From Spirochaetales bacterium (GTDB taxonomy: Bacteria > Spirochaetota > GWE2-31-10), in the NCBI GenBank assembly GCA_017624275.1, contig JAGANG010000057.1:1-37263 (forward strand): 37,263 bases of DNA. Reading direction: 5' to 3'. The notes under the pieces are model-generated. The model did not search any database, was not told the origin of the DNA, and worked only from the letters and a program-made list of their open reading frames with translations. Shown one piece after another: positions 17,821 through 25,583 of the stretch (positions are counted from its first letter, which is position 1; each line of letters opens with the position of its first letter). The position numbers were made by a program, and so were the translations under genes.

Positions 17821-19077
17821 CTATATAGATTCTTGATTTTCTACCGGTTGAATACCCGAAATATAGCGAGCTGCCATCAACGTATAAATCCCTGTAGTAA
17901 ATACATTTATAAATACAGCGATACGTGAAAACAACGGAGCCAATCCGATAAATAATAAGTAGCTGGATTCTTCAAGATGCAATCCGGGAACTTTAAAAAT
18001 CATTGCAATCAATACAAGAAAAGTAAACTCGGTACTTCCGTCCAATCTGAAAGAAAATAAAATAACTAACAAGAAAATCGCAAACTGTAATTCCAAGGTT
18101 AAAATATTTAAAGAGTACCCTACAACTATAGACATTAGTATAATTGTAGAAACAATCACTGTACCGGTTTGATTAAAAACTGTTCCCAACGGAACAAGAA
18201 CATCTACAATGTCATGGTTAAGCTTTACATTGCGTTTTAAATGTAAATTCAAAGGAATAATAGTAGAAATCACATTTCCCGTAGAAGCCCCGATAAGAGC
18301 TGCCCCTAAAATATTTCGGTAATAATATGTTGGATTAATTTTGAAAAAAACATGAAAGAAAACAGAAATTATTGCAATCGTTACAATACAAACTACTAAT
18401 ATTGTTCGTATCGGGCGAAGAATTATTGCAATATTTGATACTTCTGAAAAGCCATAACGTGCAAATGCCGCAATAATAAAAAATGAAAATACCGGTGCAA
18501 ATTCTAATATATAAAATTCTATAGTATCAAGAATTTCACCAAAAGATTTCACTATATCATAGAAGAAATCCGCTTTTTTACCAGTTTTTATTGTACCTGC
18601 AGCCAATATCAAAGACAAAACAAGCAACGGCAATAAAAAAGACGTACTCTTCGTTAAAATCGCAGCCGCATTATCCGGAAAAATATTCTGAAACAAATCA
18701 AGAAAAGTAAACAACTGCATTTTATAAGAAGAATGTTGATTAAAATCAAAAAAAGACTCTTGCGGCGAAGAGAAAATATTCATTGCAAATACAGAAATTG
18801 CCGCTGTAAAAATCAATGACGCTAGAATACATAAAAAGAAAACTATAGTCGCCTTTCTCAACTTACGTTTTTCTCGTTTTATATTAACAAAACCGACATA
18901 GAATCGTACAAATGTATGCAATACCGCAAAATACAATAATATATTCAATGATATTTTTGATAATAATAAAAACACATCCTTTATCGCAGCTTTGTCCTCC
19001 GGCAGAAATAAAGCTAACACGATTCCTGCCATCATGGCTAAAAGCATTTTTATCCAAATTTTCACACATTCCTCCAT
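17821..19077 (-). CDS. Dicarboxylate/amino acid:cation symporter-like protein
   Basis: A membrane protein of about 418 residues with eight or more hydrophobic segments, related to the GltP/SstT (DAACS) fold. The segments ALIGASTGNVISTIIPLNL and LVPLGTVFNQTGTVI fall where the serine-rich HP1 hairpin and the PxGATINxDGTA motif of TM7 should be. Both are altered: the acidic Asp of NMDGTA is replaced (NQTGT), and the HP1 serines are few. The substrate or ion coupling may therefore differ. The ATG at 19077 has no clear ribosome site. GGAGGA at 19075-19070 precedes a GTG at 19065, so translation may start there (about 414 residues). It heads the cluster with the hydrolase and MurF. Confidence 0.72.
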   Translation of the reverse strand: MEECVKIWIKMLLAMMAGIVLALFLPEDKAAIKDVFLLLSKISLNILLYFAVLHTFVRFYVGFVNIKREKRKLRKATIVFFLCILASLIFTAAISVFAMNIFSSPQESFFDFNQHSSYKMQLFTFLDLFQNIFPDNAAAILTKSTSFLLPLLVLSLILAAGTIKTGKKADFFYDIVKSFGEILDTIEFYILEFAPVFSFFIIAAFARYGFSEVSNIAIILRPIRTILVVCIVTIAIISVFFHVFFKINPTYYYRNILGAALIGASTGNVISTIIPLNLHLKRNVKLNHDIVDVLVPLGTVFNQTGTVIVSTIILMSIVVGYSLNILTLELQFAIFLLVILFSFRLDGSTEFTFLVLIAMIFKVPGLHLEESSYLLFIGLAPLFSRIAVFINVFTTGIYTLMAARYISGIQPVENQESI

Positions 19078-19280
19078 GAATTTTTATTAATTATTTTCCA
19101 CAAATTACAAGCTACAAAAATTGAGCATATTAGAATTAAAATAACTTTTAAGCAAGTCTTTATAAATTAAAACTTCTTGTTTTCCATAATAATTAACTTG
19201 CCAAATCAGCCATTTATATTGATTTTTTTCTTTAGTAATGATACTTGAACCTAATATTTTTAAATTACAAAGAGGACAAT

Positions 19281-20357
19281 ATGCCAAATTATTTTCCGTC
19301 ATGGCTCAAACCCGAAGTCTTTGCTGGTGTAAATTTTCCGCCGGCATTATCATTCCTGGGTGTAATTCGTTGGTACGGAGTTATGTACATCGTAGGACTT
19401 CTTATTTTTTTAGTTCTGGCACATTATCAAATTCGTTATTACAAAGACAAACTTAAAACTCTCAATGACGAAATATTAGACAATATGTTTTTTATTGGTG
19501 TAATAGGTTTAGTATTGGGAGGAAGAATTTTCTATTGTCTGGTTTATGATTGGCCGTATTTCTCAAGACATCTTAATGAAATATTAATTCCTTTTAATTC
19601 TCACGGACAATTCACAGGTTTTGCCGGCATGGCATATCATGGTGCCGTAATAGGTATTTTTGTTTCATTAGCTACTTACGCTACAATTAAAAAAATTGAC
19701 TGGCGTGAAGCTATTGACGTAATATTTCCGGCAACTGCATTAGGATACGCTTTCGGACGATTAGGCAATTTTATCAACGCCGAACTTTACGGTCGAATCA
19801 CTGCCAGTCCCGTAGGAATGATTTTCCCCGATGCGGAAAAACTTCCGTTAAATTTACCGGATGTACAACAAGTACTGACAAAACTTCAATGGCAAGTAAA
19901 TGAAGCTACCGGAACTATCACTACTGCAACAGGTGAAATACTCAACGGACTTGTAGGGAGAATGATGTTAAATGATTCCGTTGTAACTGCCATCAATTTA
20001 CCGCGTCATCCGTCACAGCTTTATGAAATATTCTTAGAAGGTATCTTATTATTCCTTGTTATGTGGTTTATCACCAGAAAATACAAACCTCTACAAGGTT
20101 ATCAAGGAACTTTTTATATTTGCGGATATGCAATAGCACGCTTTATAGTAGAATTTTTCCGCCAACCTGATTATCAATTCGCAGACTTCTCATCCGGCAA
20201 ATACATCGGAACCGTAGCCGGAATTTTTTCCATGGGGCAAATACTTTCAATATTAATGTTTGCCTGCGGAATTTTACTTGCAGTATTTATAAAATACCTA
20301 TACAAGCCAAAAAAACTTTCTTCGATAAATAACAAACAAAATAATAAAAAGAAATAA
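19281..20357 (+). CDS. lgt: Prolipoprotein diacylglyceryl transferase
   Basis: Inner-membrane enzyme that transfers diacylglycerol from phosphatidylglycerol to the lipobox Cys of prolipoproteins, the first step in lipoprotein maturation. The Lgt signature FGRLGNFINAELYGR starts near residue 158. Other conserved pieces are IRWYGVMYIVG, the GGRIFYCLVYDW loop, AYHGAVIG, RHPSQLYE and ARFIVEFFRQPD. Seven or so membrane segments are visible. The ATG at 19281 (358 residues) has AGAGGA 4 bases upstream; an in-frame ATG at 19245 lacks one. The loop before RHPSQLYE is longer than in E. coli Lgt. A terminator follows the gene. Confidence 0.95.
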   Translation: MPNYFPSWLKPEVFAGVNFPPALSFLGVIRWYGVMYIVGLLIFLVLAHYQIRYYKDKLKTLNDEILDNMFFIGVIGLVLGGRIFYCLVYDWPYFSRHLNEILIPFNSHGQFTGFAGMAYHGAVIGIFVSLATYATIKKIDWREAIDVIFPATALGYAFGRLGNFINAELYGRITASPVGMIFPDAEKLPLNLPDVQQVLTKLQWQVNEATGTITTATGEILNGLVGRMMLNDSVVTAINLPRHPSQLYEIFLEGILLFLVMWFITRKYKPLQGYQGTFYICGYAIARFIVEFFRQPDYQFADFSSGKYIGTVAGIFSMGQILSILMFACGILLAVFIKYLYKPKKLSSINNKQNNKKK

Positions 20358-20366
20358 TTCAATAAA

Positions 20367-20405
20367 AAAAAGCAGACTGAATGATTTTTCACTTAGTCTG
20401 CTTTT
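20367..20405 (+). terminator. Intrinsic terminator after lgt
   Basis: AGCAGACT and AGTCTGCT pair around a 16-base loop, with a run of A before and TTTT after the stem. Confidence 0.75.
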
Positions 20406-20567
20406 CATTTTTACCAAAACAATTTTCTTAGATAAATTGTAAACTCCCATTTTAGAAATTACCACAATCCAGAAAACTAATATTTCATCCTTTATTTTTG
20501 CAAACATTTATTGTAAGTAATATTTCACTTAATAGAATTAATAAAAAAAAATGAAAGGTTTTGAGAA

Positions 20568-21383
20568 ATGATTTTTTTATATTCCTACACTATTTTTTGT
20601 GCATTTTTTCTATTTGCCTTAGATCGAATTAATAATTTCTGTTTTATTTATAAATCTGATACAAAAAAAATTCTAAGTAATTATTTTATTTTCCAAGCTA
20701 TCACGTTTTTTACTCAAATTATAGCTATCTATGTAAAGATTTCAAATCTATCAAATTACATTAGTTTTGTTTCTTTTCTCAGTCGTTTATTAGAAATCAT
20801 TTCATGGGGATATGCAGCTTTTTTAATTGATTATTTCTGGCTAGAAAACCGACTGAAATTAAAAAACAAATTCTTGTGTTACTCTGTTATTATTATCCTT
20901 TTAGAATTATTTATATTTCTATCAAACAGTACCACGAAAAGTTTTTGTATACATCTACATATTGCAGAACGTATTGTTAATTTATCGGTTTTCTTGATAA
21001 TCATTTCATATATGTTATTTGTCTTGAAAAAAAGACACGTCTACTACATTTGTTTGTATTCATGGATAATAATATCAACAACATTTGCAATAATTCTTGA
21101 TCGACCAAGTACATACGGACAAAAAATAATTTTATTCTCACTCGGCATATTCTTATTATTGCTATTCTCAAAATTCTATATAGATAAAATATTCGATTTT
21201 CAAAAGAAATTATCTAAAAGAGACAGAGAAATAATTAACGGAGTCATAAATAATCTTTCCAATAGTGAGTTAGCCAATAAGCTAAATATTGCAGAATCTA
21301 CAATCAAAAATAAATTAAATAAACTTTATAAAATATTAGGTGTAAATGACCGCCAAGAATTAATCGCTAAATATAAAAAATAA
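20568..21383 (+). CDS. Seven-helix membrane protein with C-terminal LuxR-type HTH
   Basis: A 271-residue protein. Residues 1-205 show seven hydrophobic segments. The C-terminal 60 residues form a LuxR/GerE helix-turn-helix: LSKRDREIINGVINNLSNSE, ANKLNIAESTIKNKLNKLYK, and a final RQELIAKYKK. The ELANKLNIAESTIKNKL stretch holds the recognition helix. Such a protein would sense something in the membrane or periplasm and bind DNA while anchored; the signal and targets are unknown. AAAGG lies 9 bases before the ATG. It stands between the lgt terminator and the rny promoter, so it is a single-gene unit. Confidence 0.82.
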   Translation: MIFLYSYTIFCAFFLFALDRINNFCFIYKSDTKKILSNYFIFQAITFFTQIIAIYVKISNLSNYISFVSFLSRLLEIISWGYAAFLIDYFWLENRLKLKNKFLCYSVIIILLELFIFLSNSTTKSFCIHLHIAERIVNLSVFLIIISYMLFVLKKRHVYYICLYSWIIISTTFAIILDRPSTYGQKIILFSLGIFLLLLFSKFYIDKIFDFQKKLSKRDREIINGVINNLSNSELANKLNIAESTIKNKLNKLYKILGVNDRQELIAKYKK

Positions 21384-21426
21384 AACACATTTTGTGATTA
21401 ATCATATACATAAGTGTAAATGAAAC

Positions 21427-21455
21427 TTGACAATATCATCTGTTTTTTCTATTAT
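21427..21455 (+). promoter_or_regulatory. Sigma-70 promoter of rny
   Basis: Perfect TTGACA (21427-21432), 17 bases, then TATTAT (21450-21455). The transcript should start near 21462, so an upstream in-frame ATG at 21469 would leave almost no leader. This supports the start at 21484. Confidence 0.8.
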
Positions 21456-21483
21456 TCGTAGGATATGAATGGAGGGCAAGATT

Positions 21484-23019
21484 ATGATGGGATATTTTAT
21501 AGTCGGTCTTGTTTCCATCCTTATTGGCGGACTAACCGGATTTATTATTAGAACGATAATTGGTAAAGTTGACCTTAATTCTGCAGAAAACAGAGCCAAA
21601 ATTATTTTAAGAGAATCAGAATTAGAAGCTGAATCCAAGAAAAAAGAACTTTTATTGGAATCTAAAAATTCAATGATTCAAGAAAGAAATAATTTTGAAC
21701 GTGAAACAAGAGAGCGGAGAGCAGAGTTACAAAAGTATGAACGCAGAGTAACTCAAAAAGAGGAACAGCTGGAAAAGAAACTTGAAGATCTTGAAAAAAA
21801 GGTCTTTAATGTCGGTGTAAAAGAAAAAGAATGTGAAGCCAAAACAAATGAAGTTTCTAAATTGATAGAGACTTGGCAACAAAATCTTGAAAAGTTAGCA
21901 GGGATGTCTTCTGAGCAAGCTAAAGAAATTCTTATCAAAGAATTAGAAGGCAAAGCAAAAGAAGATGCTCATCACCTTATCACTAAGATAGAAGAAGAAG
22001 CAAACCGAACTGCAACTAAAAAAGCAAGAGAAGTTCTTTTAACTACAATGCAACGTGTTTCTTCTGAAGTTACTTCAGAAGTTACTGTAGCAAGTGTATC
22101 ACTTCCGAATGATGAAATGAAAGGTAGAATCATAGGAAGAGAAGGTAGGAACATTCGTGCATTGGAAACGCTTATCGGTGTAGATGTTATAATCGACGAT
22201 ACACCTGAAGCTGTAGTTATTTCCTGCTTCGACCCTGTAAGACGCGAAATTGCAAAAATTGCTCTCAGCAGACTTGTTGCAGATGGACGAATTCATCCGA
22301 CCAGAATCGAAGAAGTCGTAAACAAAGTTATCAATGAAGTTAATGAAACTATTTTTGATGAAGGTGAAAAAACTACAATGTCATTAGGCATTCACGGTTT
22401 ACCTTTAGACGGAATGGTTGCATTAGGACGACTTTATTATCGTTCTAGTTACGGACAAAATGTTCTTTATCATTCTATTGAAGTTGCTAAAATTGCCGGT
22501 ATTTTGGCAGCAGAATTGGGATGTGATGTAACTTTGGCAAAAAGAGCCGGGTTGCTTCACGATATTGGAAAAGGTGCCACAACGGATGGAGAAAGTAGTC
22601 ATACGGAAGCTGGTTACGAAATGGCTAAGAAATTTGGAGAATCTGAAAAAGTTCTTAATGCTATTTTAAGTCACCACGGTGATGTAGAGCCTACTTGTAT
22701 GGAGTCGGTTATAGTACAGATTGCAGACGCAATCAGTGCCAGCCGTCCGGGAGCAAGACGAGAAAGTATTGAAGGTTATATTAAACGTCTGGAAAGTTTG
22801 GAAAAATTGGCAGAAAGTTTTGAAGGCGTAGAAAAAGCTTATGCTATCCAAGCAGGACGTGAAGTCAGAGTTGTTTTAAACAACATAAAAACTGATGAAA
22901 AAACAGCAGCAGAAATTGCTAAGGAAATTGCAAAGAAAATTGAAGCTGAGCTTCGTTATCCAGGAAAAATAAAAGTTACTGCGATAAGAGAAACCAGATT
23001 TATAGAATATGCAAGATAA
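21484..23019 (+). CDS. rny: Ribonuclease Y
   Basis: Membrane-anchored endoribonuclease that starts mRNA decay. From the ATG at 21484 it has 511 residues, the normal length. Order: N-terminal membrane helix (YFIVGLVSILIGGLTGFII), a long Glu/Lys-rich coiled coil to about residue 180, a KH RNA-binding domain (GRIIGREGRNIRALE) from about 215, and an HD hydrolase domain with HD at 359-360 in LLHDIGKGAT, followed by LSHHGDVEP and ADAISASRPGARRE. GGAGGG at 21471-21476 lies 7 bases before this ATG. The alternative start at 21469 would place the ribosome site inside the coding region. Confidence 0.96.
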   Translation: MMGYFIVGLVSILIGGLTGFIIRTIIGKVDLNSAENRAKIILRESELEAESKKKELLLESKNSMIQERNNFERETRERRAELQKYERRVTQKEEQLEKKLEDLEKKVFNVGVKEKECEAKTNEVSKLIETWQQNLEKLAGMSSEQAKEILIKELEGKAKEDAHHLITKIEEEANRTATKKAREVLLTTMQRVSSEVTSEVTVASVSLPNDEMKGRIIGREGRNIRALETLIGVDVIIDDTPEAVVISCFDPVRREIAKIALSRLVADGRIHPTRIEEVVNKVINEVNETIFDEGEKTTMSLGIHGLPLDGMVALGRLYYRSSYGQNVLYHSIEVAKIAGILAAELGCDVTLAKRAGLLHDIGKGATTDGESSHTEAGYEMAKKFGESEKVLNAILSHHGDVEPTCMESVIVQIADAISASRPGARRESIEGYIKRLESLEKLAESFEGVEKAYAIQAGREVRVVLNNIKTDEKTAAEIAKEIAKKIEAELRYPGKIKVTAIRETRFIEYAR

Positions 23020-23046
23020 ACTTTCATATATTTGTTTGTAAGTTTC

Positions 23047-23081
23047 AAAAAGCCATATACAAAAAAATGTATATGGCTTTT
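23047..23081 (+). terminator. Intrinsic terminator after rny
   Basis: GCCATATAC and GTATATGGC pair perfectly around eight bases, flanked by A and followed by eight T. Confidence 0.9.
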
Positions 23082-23124
23082 TTTTATTTTATTTTTCCCA
23101 AAAATCCTTGATTTTGCCGGATAA

Positions 23125-23286
23125 ATCTAAACGCCGTTTAGATGTGTTGTAAAAATTTAAAAATCGGCTTTTAAATTTTTTAAAAACCGCCAACCACCGC
23201 CAACTCTCTATCGTAACATACTGTAAAACCGTCAATGGCGAGTTAAGACAAGTTAAAAGGTGAAAAAGGCAAATTAAGACGAATTA
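23125..23286. repeat. Two hairpins and a spaced direct repeat upstream of the orphan gene
   Basis: In the 335 bases between rny and the next gene: an 8-bp perfect hairpin ATCTAAAC/GTTTAGAT with a GCC triloop (23125-23143); a 12-bp perfect hairpin AAAAATTTAAAA/TTTTAAATTTTT with a 6-base loop (23151-23180); and a direct repeat TTAAGAC(A/G)A(G/A)TTA at 23243-23255 and 23274-23286, 31 bases apart. The direct repeat ends 20 bases before the candidate -35 box, so it could bind a regulator. Confidence 0.5.
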
Positions 23287-23306
23287 GCAAAGAAAATATT
23301 TTATCA

Positions 23307-23336
23307 TTGGCAAAAAAGGTAAATCGGAGTTATACT
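23307..23336 (+). promoter_or_regulatory. Candidate promoter of the 60-residue gene
   Basis: TTGGCA (5 of 6), 18 bases, then TATACT (5 of 6), ending 19 bases before the ATG at 23356. The leader would be about 12 bases. Confidence 0.55.
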
Positions 23337-23355
23337 CTGAAAGCAAAAGGGAATT

Positions 23356-23538
23356 ATGGCTAGAAAATACAAAACGAAAGAAGAAGTTTTACTGCGTGAT
23401 GTAAAAACAAATGAAATTAAGACTTATAAAGAATGGGCAGAGTCTACTATTGTAGGAAAAAATGAAAAATTTACTGATTCAAGGGATAAGATAGAGTTTT
23501 CTATAATGTTAGAAAAATTAATTCCTATATATGATTAA
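23356..23538 (+). CDS. Small charged protein of unknown function
   Basis: A 60-residue hypothetical protein that I do not recognise. It is rich in Lys and Glu (begins MARKYKTKEEVLL), has no membrane segment or signal peptide and no cysteines. It looks real because it has its own candidate promoter, an AAGGGA site 4 bases before the ATG and a strong terminator directly after. It converges on the MuF-toxin relic at 23579-24291. A role as an immunity or regulatory protein for that toxin is possible from position only; classical immunity genes lie downstream on the same strand, which this one does not. Confidence 0.6.
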   Translation: MARKYKTKEEVLLRDVKTNEIKTYKEWAESTIVGKNEKFTDSRDKIEFSIMLEKLIPIYD

Positions 23539-23546
23539 AAAACAAT

Positions 23547-23577
23547 AAAAAAAGGCAGTTTATAGCAGCCTTTTTTT
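23547..23577. terminator. Bidirectional intrinsic terminator
   Basis: AAAAAAAGGC pairs with GCCTTTTTTT around an 11-base loop. It can serve the small gene on the plus strand and the toxin relic on the minus strand; the relic's stop codon is two bases away. Confidence 0.8.
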
Positions 23578-23578
23578 G

Positions 23579-24291
23579 TTATTCCGCACTTAGTACAAAG
23601 TTTTTCAAATTGTCTAAAAATAATACGTTATCAATTCGGGTTGCAAGTATATTCTTTGCCATGTCGAAATAATTATCACAATTTATTTTATTTCTCTGCG
23701 GGTCAATGAAATGCGTTTTACCGTCTATTTGTTCTGCAATAAAAACGTGGGATTTTTTAGGATTGCTTTTCCATGTAACAAGAATTTCCATTCTTGCTCC
23801 GTCGCCGAATTCTTTCATTTCTTTTTCGATTTTTTCTTTTGTGTAGCCGGCAAATTTCAAATTCTGGAATCCTAATAAAACATCTTTTCCCGGTATTGTT
23901 TCCCCGGGTATTGCTATAACATCGAGTCCACAGCGTCTGGCTTCGTAGGCATAAACTACTGAATAGCAATTTGTGTCTGTACCGGATATCAATAAAAAGT
24001 CAGGATTTACCGCAATTAAATCATCTTCAATCGTGTGTTTGCCTTGAATCAACGGCAGATTAAGTTCTACCATATTAAAATTAAGCCTTAAATCGCCGGC
24101 GATTATTGAATTGTACTTTCTTAAATCCGGTTTGTAGTCTTTAATGCCGGGATTGTAATTCCATCCGGCTTCGGGTGCTGCAGTTTTGCCCGTTTTCGGG
24201 TCTCTGTAACCTGTGACGATTTGGGCGTTTTTTTCATCTAATCGCCTTTTAAATAGCTAAGGAAATATTCTCTGATAATTATTTGAATAAA
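23579..24291 (-). pseudogene. 3' end of a phage MuF polymorphic toxin with papain-like deamidase domain, frameshifted
   Basis: Only the C-terminal part remains. Reading on the minus strand from 24291, one frame gives a segment ending EYFLSYLKGD and stops at 24240. The next frame continues at once with LDEKNAQIVTGYRDPKTGKT, then GWNYNPG, a motif of phage Mu gpF-like head proteins. Restoring one T (GATTAGAT to GATTTAGAT) rejoins the frames. The downstream part is open to 23579. It begins with the linker HTIEDDLIAVNP and carries a Tox-PL-type fold: Cys in GTDTNCYSVVYAYEARR, His in SHVFIAEQ and Asp in HFIDPQ. Family knowledge: such domains deamidate glutamine in target proteins, and MuF-toxin fusions are carried by temperate phages. 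The longest ATG-started piece is 24073-23579 (164 residues), so a catalytic fragment might still be made. The head-protein N-terminus is absent. Confidence 0.75.
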
Positions 24292-24318
24292 TTAATAATA
24301 TTGATAATGCCAAGACAT

Positions 24319-24353
24319 AAAAAAAGCGGAGGTCCAAACGAACATCCGCTTTC
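24319..24353 (-). terminator. Intrinsic terminator of rplM-rpsI
   Basis: On the minus strand AAAGCGGA pairs with TCCGCTTT around 14 bases and is followed by a run of T. It lies about 20 bases after the rpsI stop and marks the left limit of the conserved ribosomal block. Confidence 0.85.
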
Positions 24354-24371
24354 CAAACAAAAAAATACAAA

Positions 24372-24782
24372 TTATCTCTTTGAGAACTGGAATCTTTTTC
24401 TTGCTTTTTTCTGACCGAATTTCTTTCTTTCTACCATTCTTGGGTCACGAGTCAAAAGTTTCAAACTTTTCAATGGCTTATGGTTATTTGTACTGTCAAT
24501 TAAATCTAAAGCCCTTGCAATTGCATGACGAATAGCTCCGGCTTGTCCGCTTAATCCACCACCATAAACGTTTATAGAAATATCATACTGATCCATGCTG
24601 TTTGTTACAACTAAAGGTTGTTTTACAATCATGTCATAAGTTCCTACAGGAAAAAATTCAGCAAGAGTCTTTCCGTTTACTTTAATTTCTCCCTTACCTT
24701 TTACCACTACAGCTCTGGCTACTGAAGTTTTTCTTCTACCTGTAGCAAAATATTTATTACCAATTTTTTTTGCAATACCCAT
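24372..24782 (-). CDS. rpsI: 30S ribosomal protein S9
   Basis: A 136-residue small-subunit ribosomal protein. It begins with YFATGRRKTSVARAVV and has GGGLSGQAGAIRHAIARAL, the invariant S9 core. It ends RKRFQFSKR, the basic tail that reaches the P-site tRNA. Second gene of the rplM-rpsI operon, 14 bases after rplM, with AAGGAGA about 6 bases before the ATG. Confidence 0.97.
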   Translation of the reverse strand: MGIAKKIGNKYFATGRRKTSVARAVVVKGKGEIKVNGKTLAEFFPVGTYDMIVKQPLVVTNSMDQYDISINVYGGGLSGQAGAIRHAIARALDLIDSTNNHKPLKSLKLLTRDPRMVERKKFGQKKARKRFQFSKR

Positions 24783-24796
24783 TCAACGTCTCCTTA

Positions 24797-25237
24797 TTAT
24801 TTGATTTTAAGTTCTTCAGGTTTCTGAGAAACTTGTTTATAATCAGCACCAGCATAAACTCTTACATTTCTGAACAATTCACGTCCTAAAGGTCCGTGCG
24901 GAAGCATACCTTTAATAGCTTGTTCCATAGGGAAAGTAGGTTTCTTTTCCATTACTTTATCATAAGAATTTTCTGTAAGTCCGCCCGGGTATCCAGAGTG
25001 TCTGTAGTACATTTTATCTGAACCTTTATTTCCAGTCATTACAGCTTTTTCAGCATTAATAATAATTACGTTATCACCAGTATCAAGATGCGGTGTATAA
25101 ATAGCTTTATGTTTTCCTCTTAAAATATAAGCTGCTTTTTCAGCTACACGTCCAAGAGAAACACCTGTAGCATCAATAAGATACCATTTTTTCTGAATAT
25201 CTTTTTTTGTAACATTGTAAGTTTTAAACTGATTCAT
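24797..25237 (-). CDS. rplM: 50S ribosomal protein L13
   Basis: A 146-residue large-subunit protein. Diagnostic segments are KWYLIDATGVSLGRVA, YTPHLDTGDNVIIINAEK, YYRHSGYPGGL and GMLPHGPLGRELFRNVRVY. An AGGAGT site lies about 5 bases before the ATG. It heads the universal rplM-rpsI operon. Confidence 0.97.
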   Translation of the reverse strand: MNQFKTYNVTKKDIQKKWYLIDATGVSLGRVAEKAAYILRGKHKAIYTPHLDTGDNVIIINAEKAVMTGNKGSDKMYYRHSGYPGGLTENSYDKVMEKKPTFPMEQAIKGMLPHGPLGRELFRNVRVYAGADYKQVSQKPEELKIK

Positions 25238-25524
25238 TTTAACTCCTGTTATTTTTGAAAATCCAATAAAATGTAACGGGATTACCGGAATTTCACAAAG
25301 TTTTCACGGCTGGTTGGCACCGAAAAACTGTTGGCAAACTACCACAATTTTTAATTGTTAGCAAGTTTATTTTCGTACAAAGACACTATTGATTAAATTT
25401 TTTCTTGCTCAATTTTCATAAAAAATTCCTTTCAATAATTCTCCAATTTCACCGAATAAAAAATTTCCTTTTTTACACAAATCTGCCGATTTTATGTGTG
25501 ATTTTTCTATAAAAAACAAAGTCG
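25238..25524. other. Divergent intergenic region upstream of rplM
   Basis: No gene is visible. A GTTGGCA direct repeat occurs at 25313-25319 and 25330-25336 (17-base period), and a small CAATT/AATTG dyad near 25345-25357. No convincing rplM promoter could be chosen on the minus strand. Confidence 0.4.
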
Positions 25525-25561
25525 GAATATTCATATTTTAAGATATTATATATGAATATTC
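25525..25561 (+). promoter_or_regulatory. Perfect 12-bp inverted repeat around a -10-like box
   Basis: Arms GAATATTCATAT (25525-25536) and ATATGAATATTC (25550-25561) are perfect. The 13-base centre contains TATTAT, the same -10 hexamer seen at the malE and rny promoters, but no good -35 box is at 16-18 bases. It ends 22 bases before the ATG of the secreted-protein gene. Either an operator covering the promoter or a leader hairpin would fit. Confidence 0.5.
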
Positions 25562-25583
25562 AGATAAAAGTGAGGTTAGGATA

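Noticed and set aside
19105..19302. Minus-strand reading frame of 65 codons with CPLC at its start
   Set aside because: It overlaps the start and ribosome site of lgt in antisense, has no good ribosome site and resembles nothing known.
24180..24237. ATG at 24237 on the minus strand as an alternative start for the toxin relic
   Set aside because: It opens a third frame that reads an unrelated Lys-rich peptide and soon stops; the MuF-like motifs lie in the neighbouring frame.
25238..25440. Promoter for rplM on the minus strand
   Set aside because: Only weak pairs such as TTGTGA with TACATT were found, matching 4 of 6 in each box.
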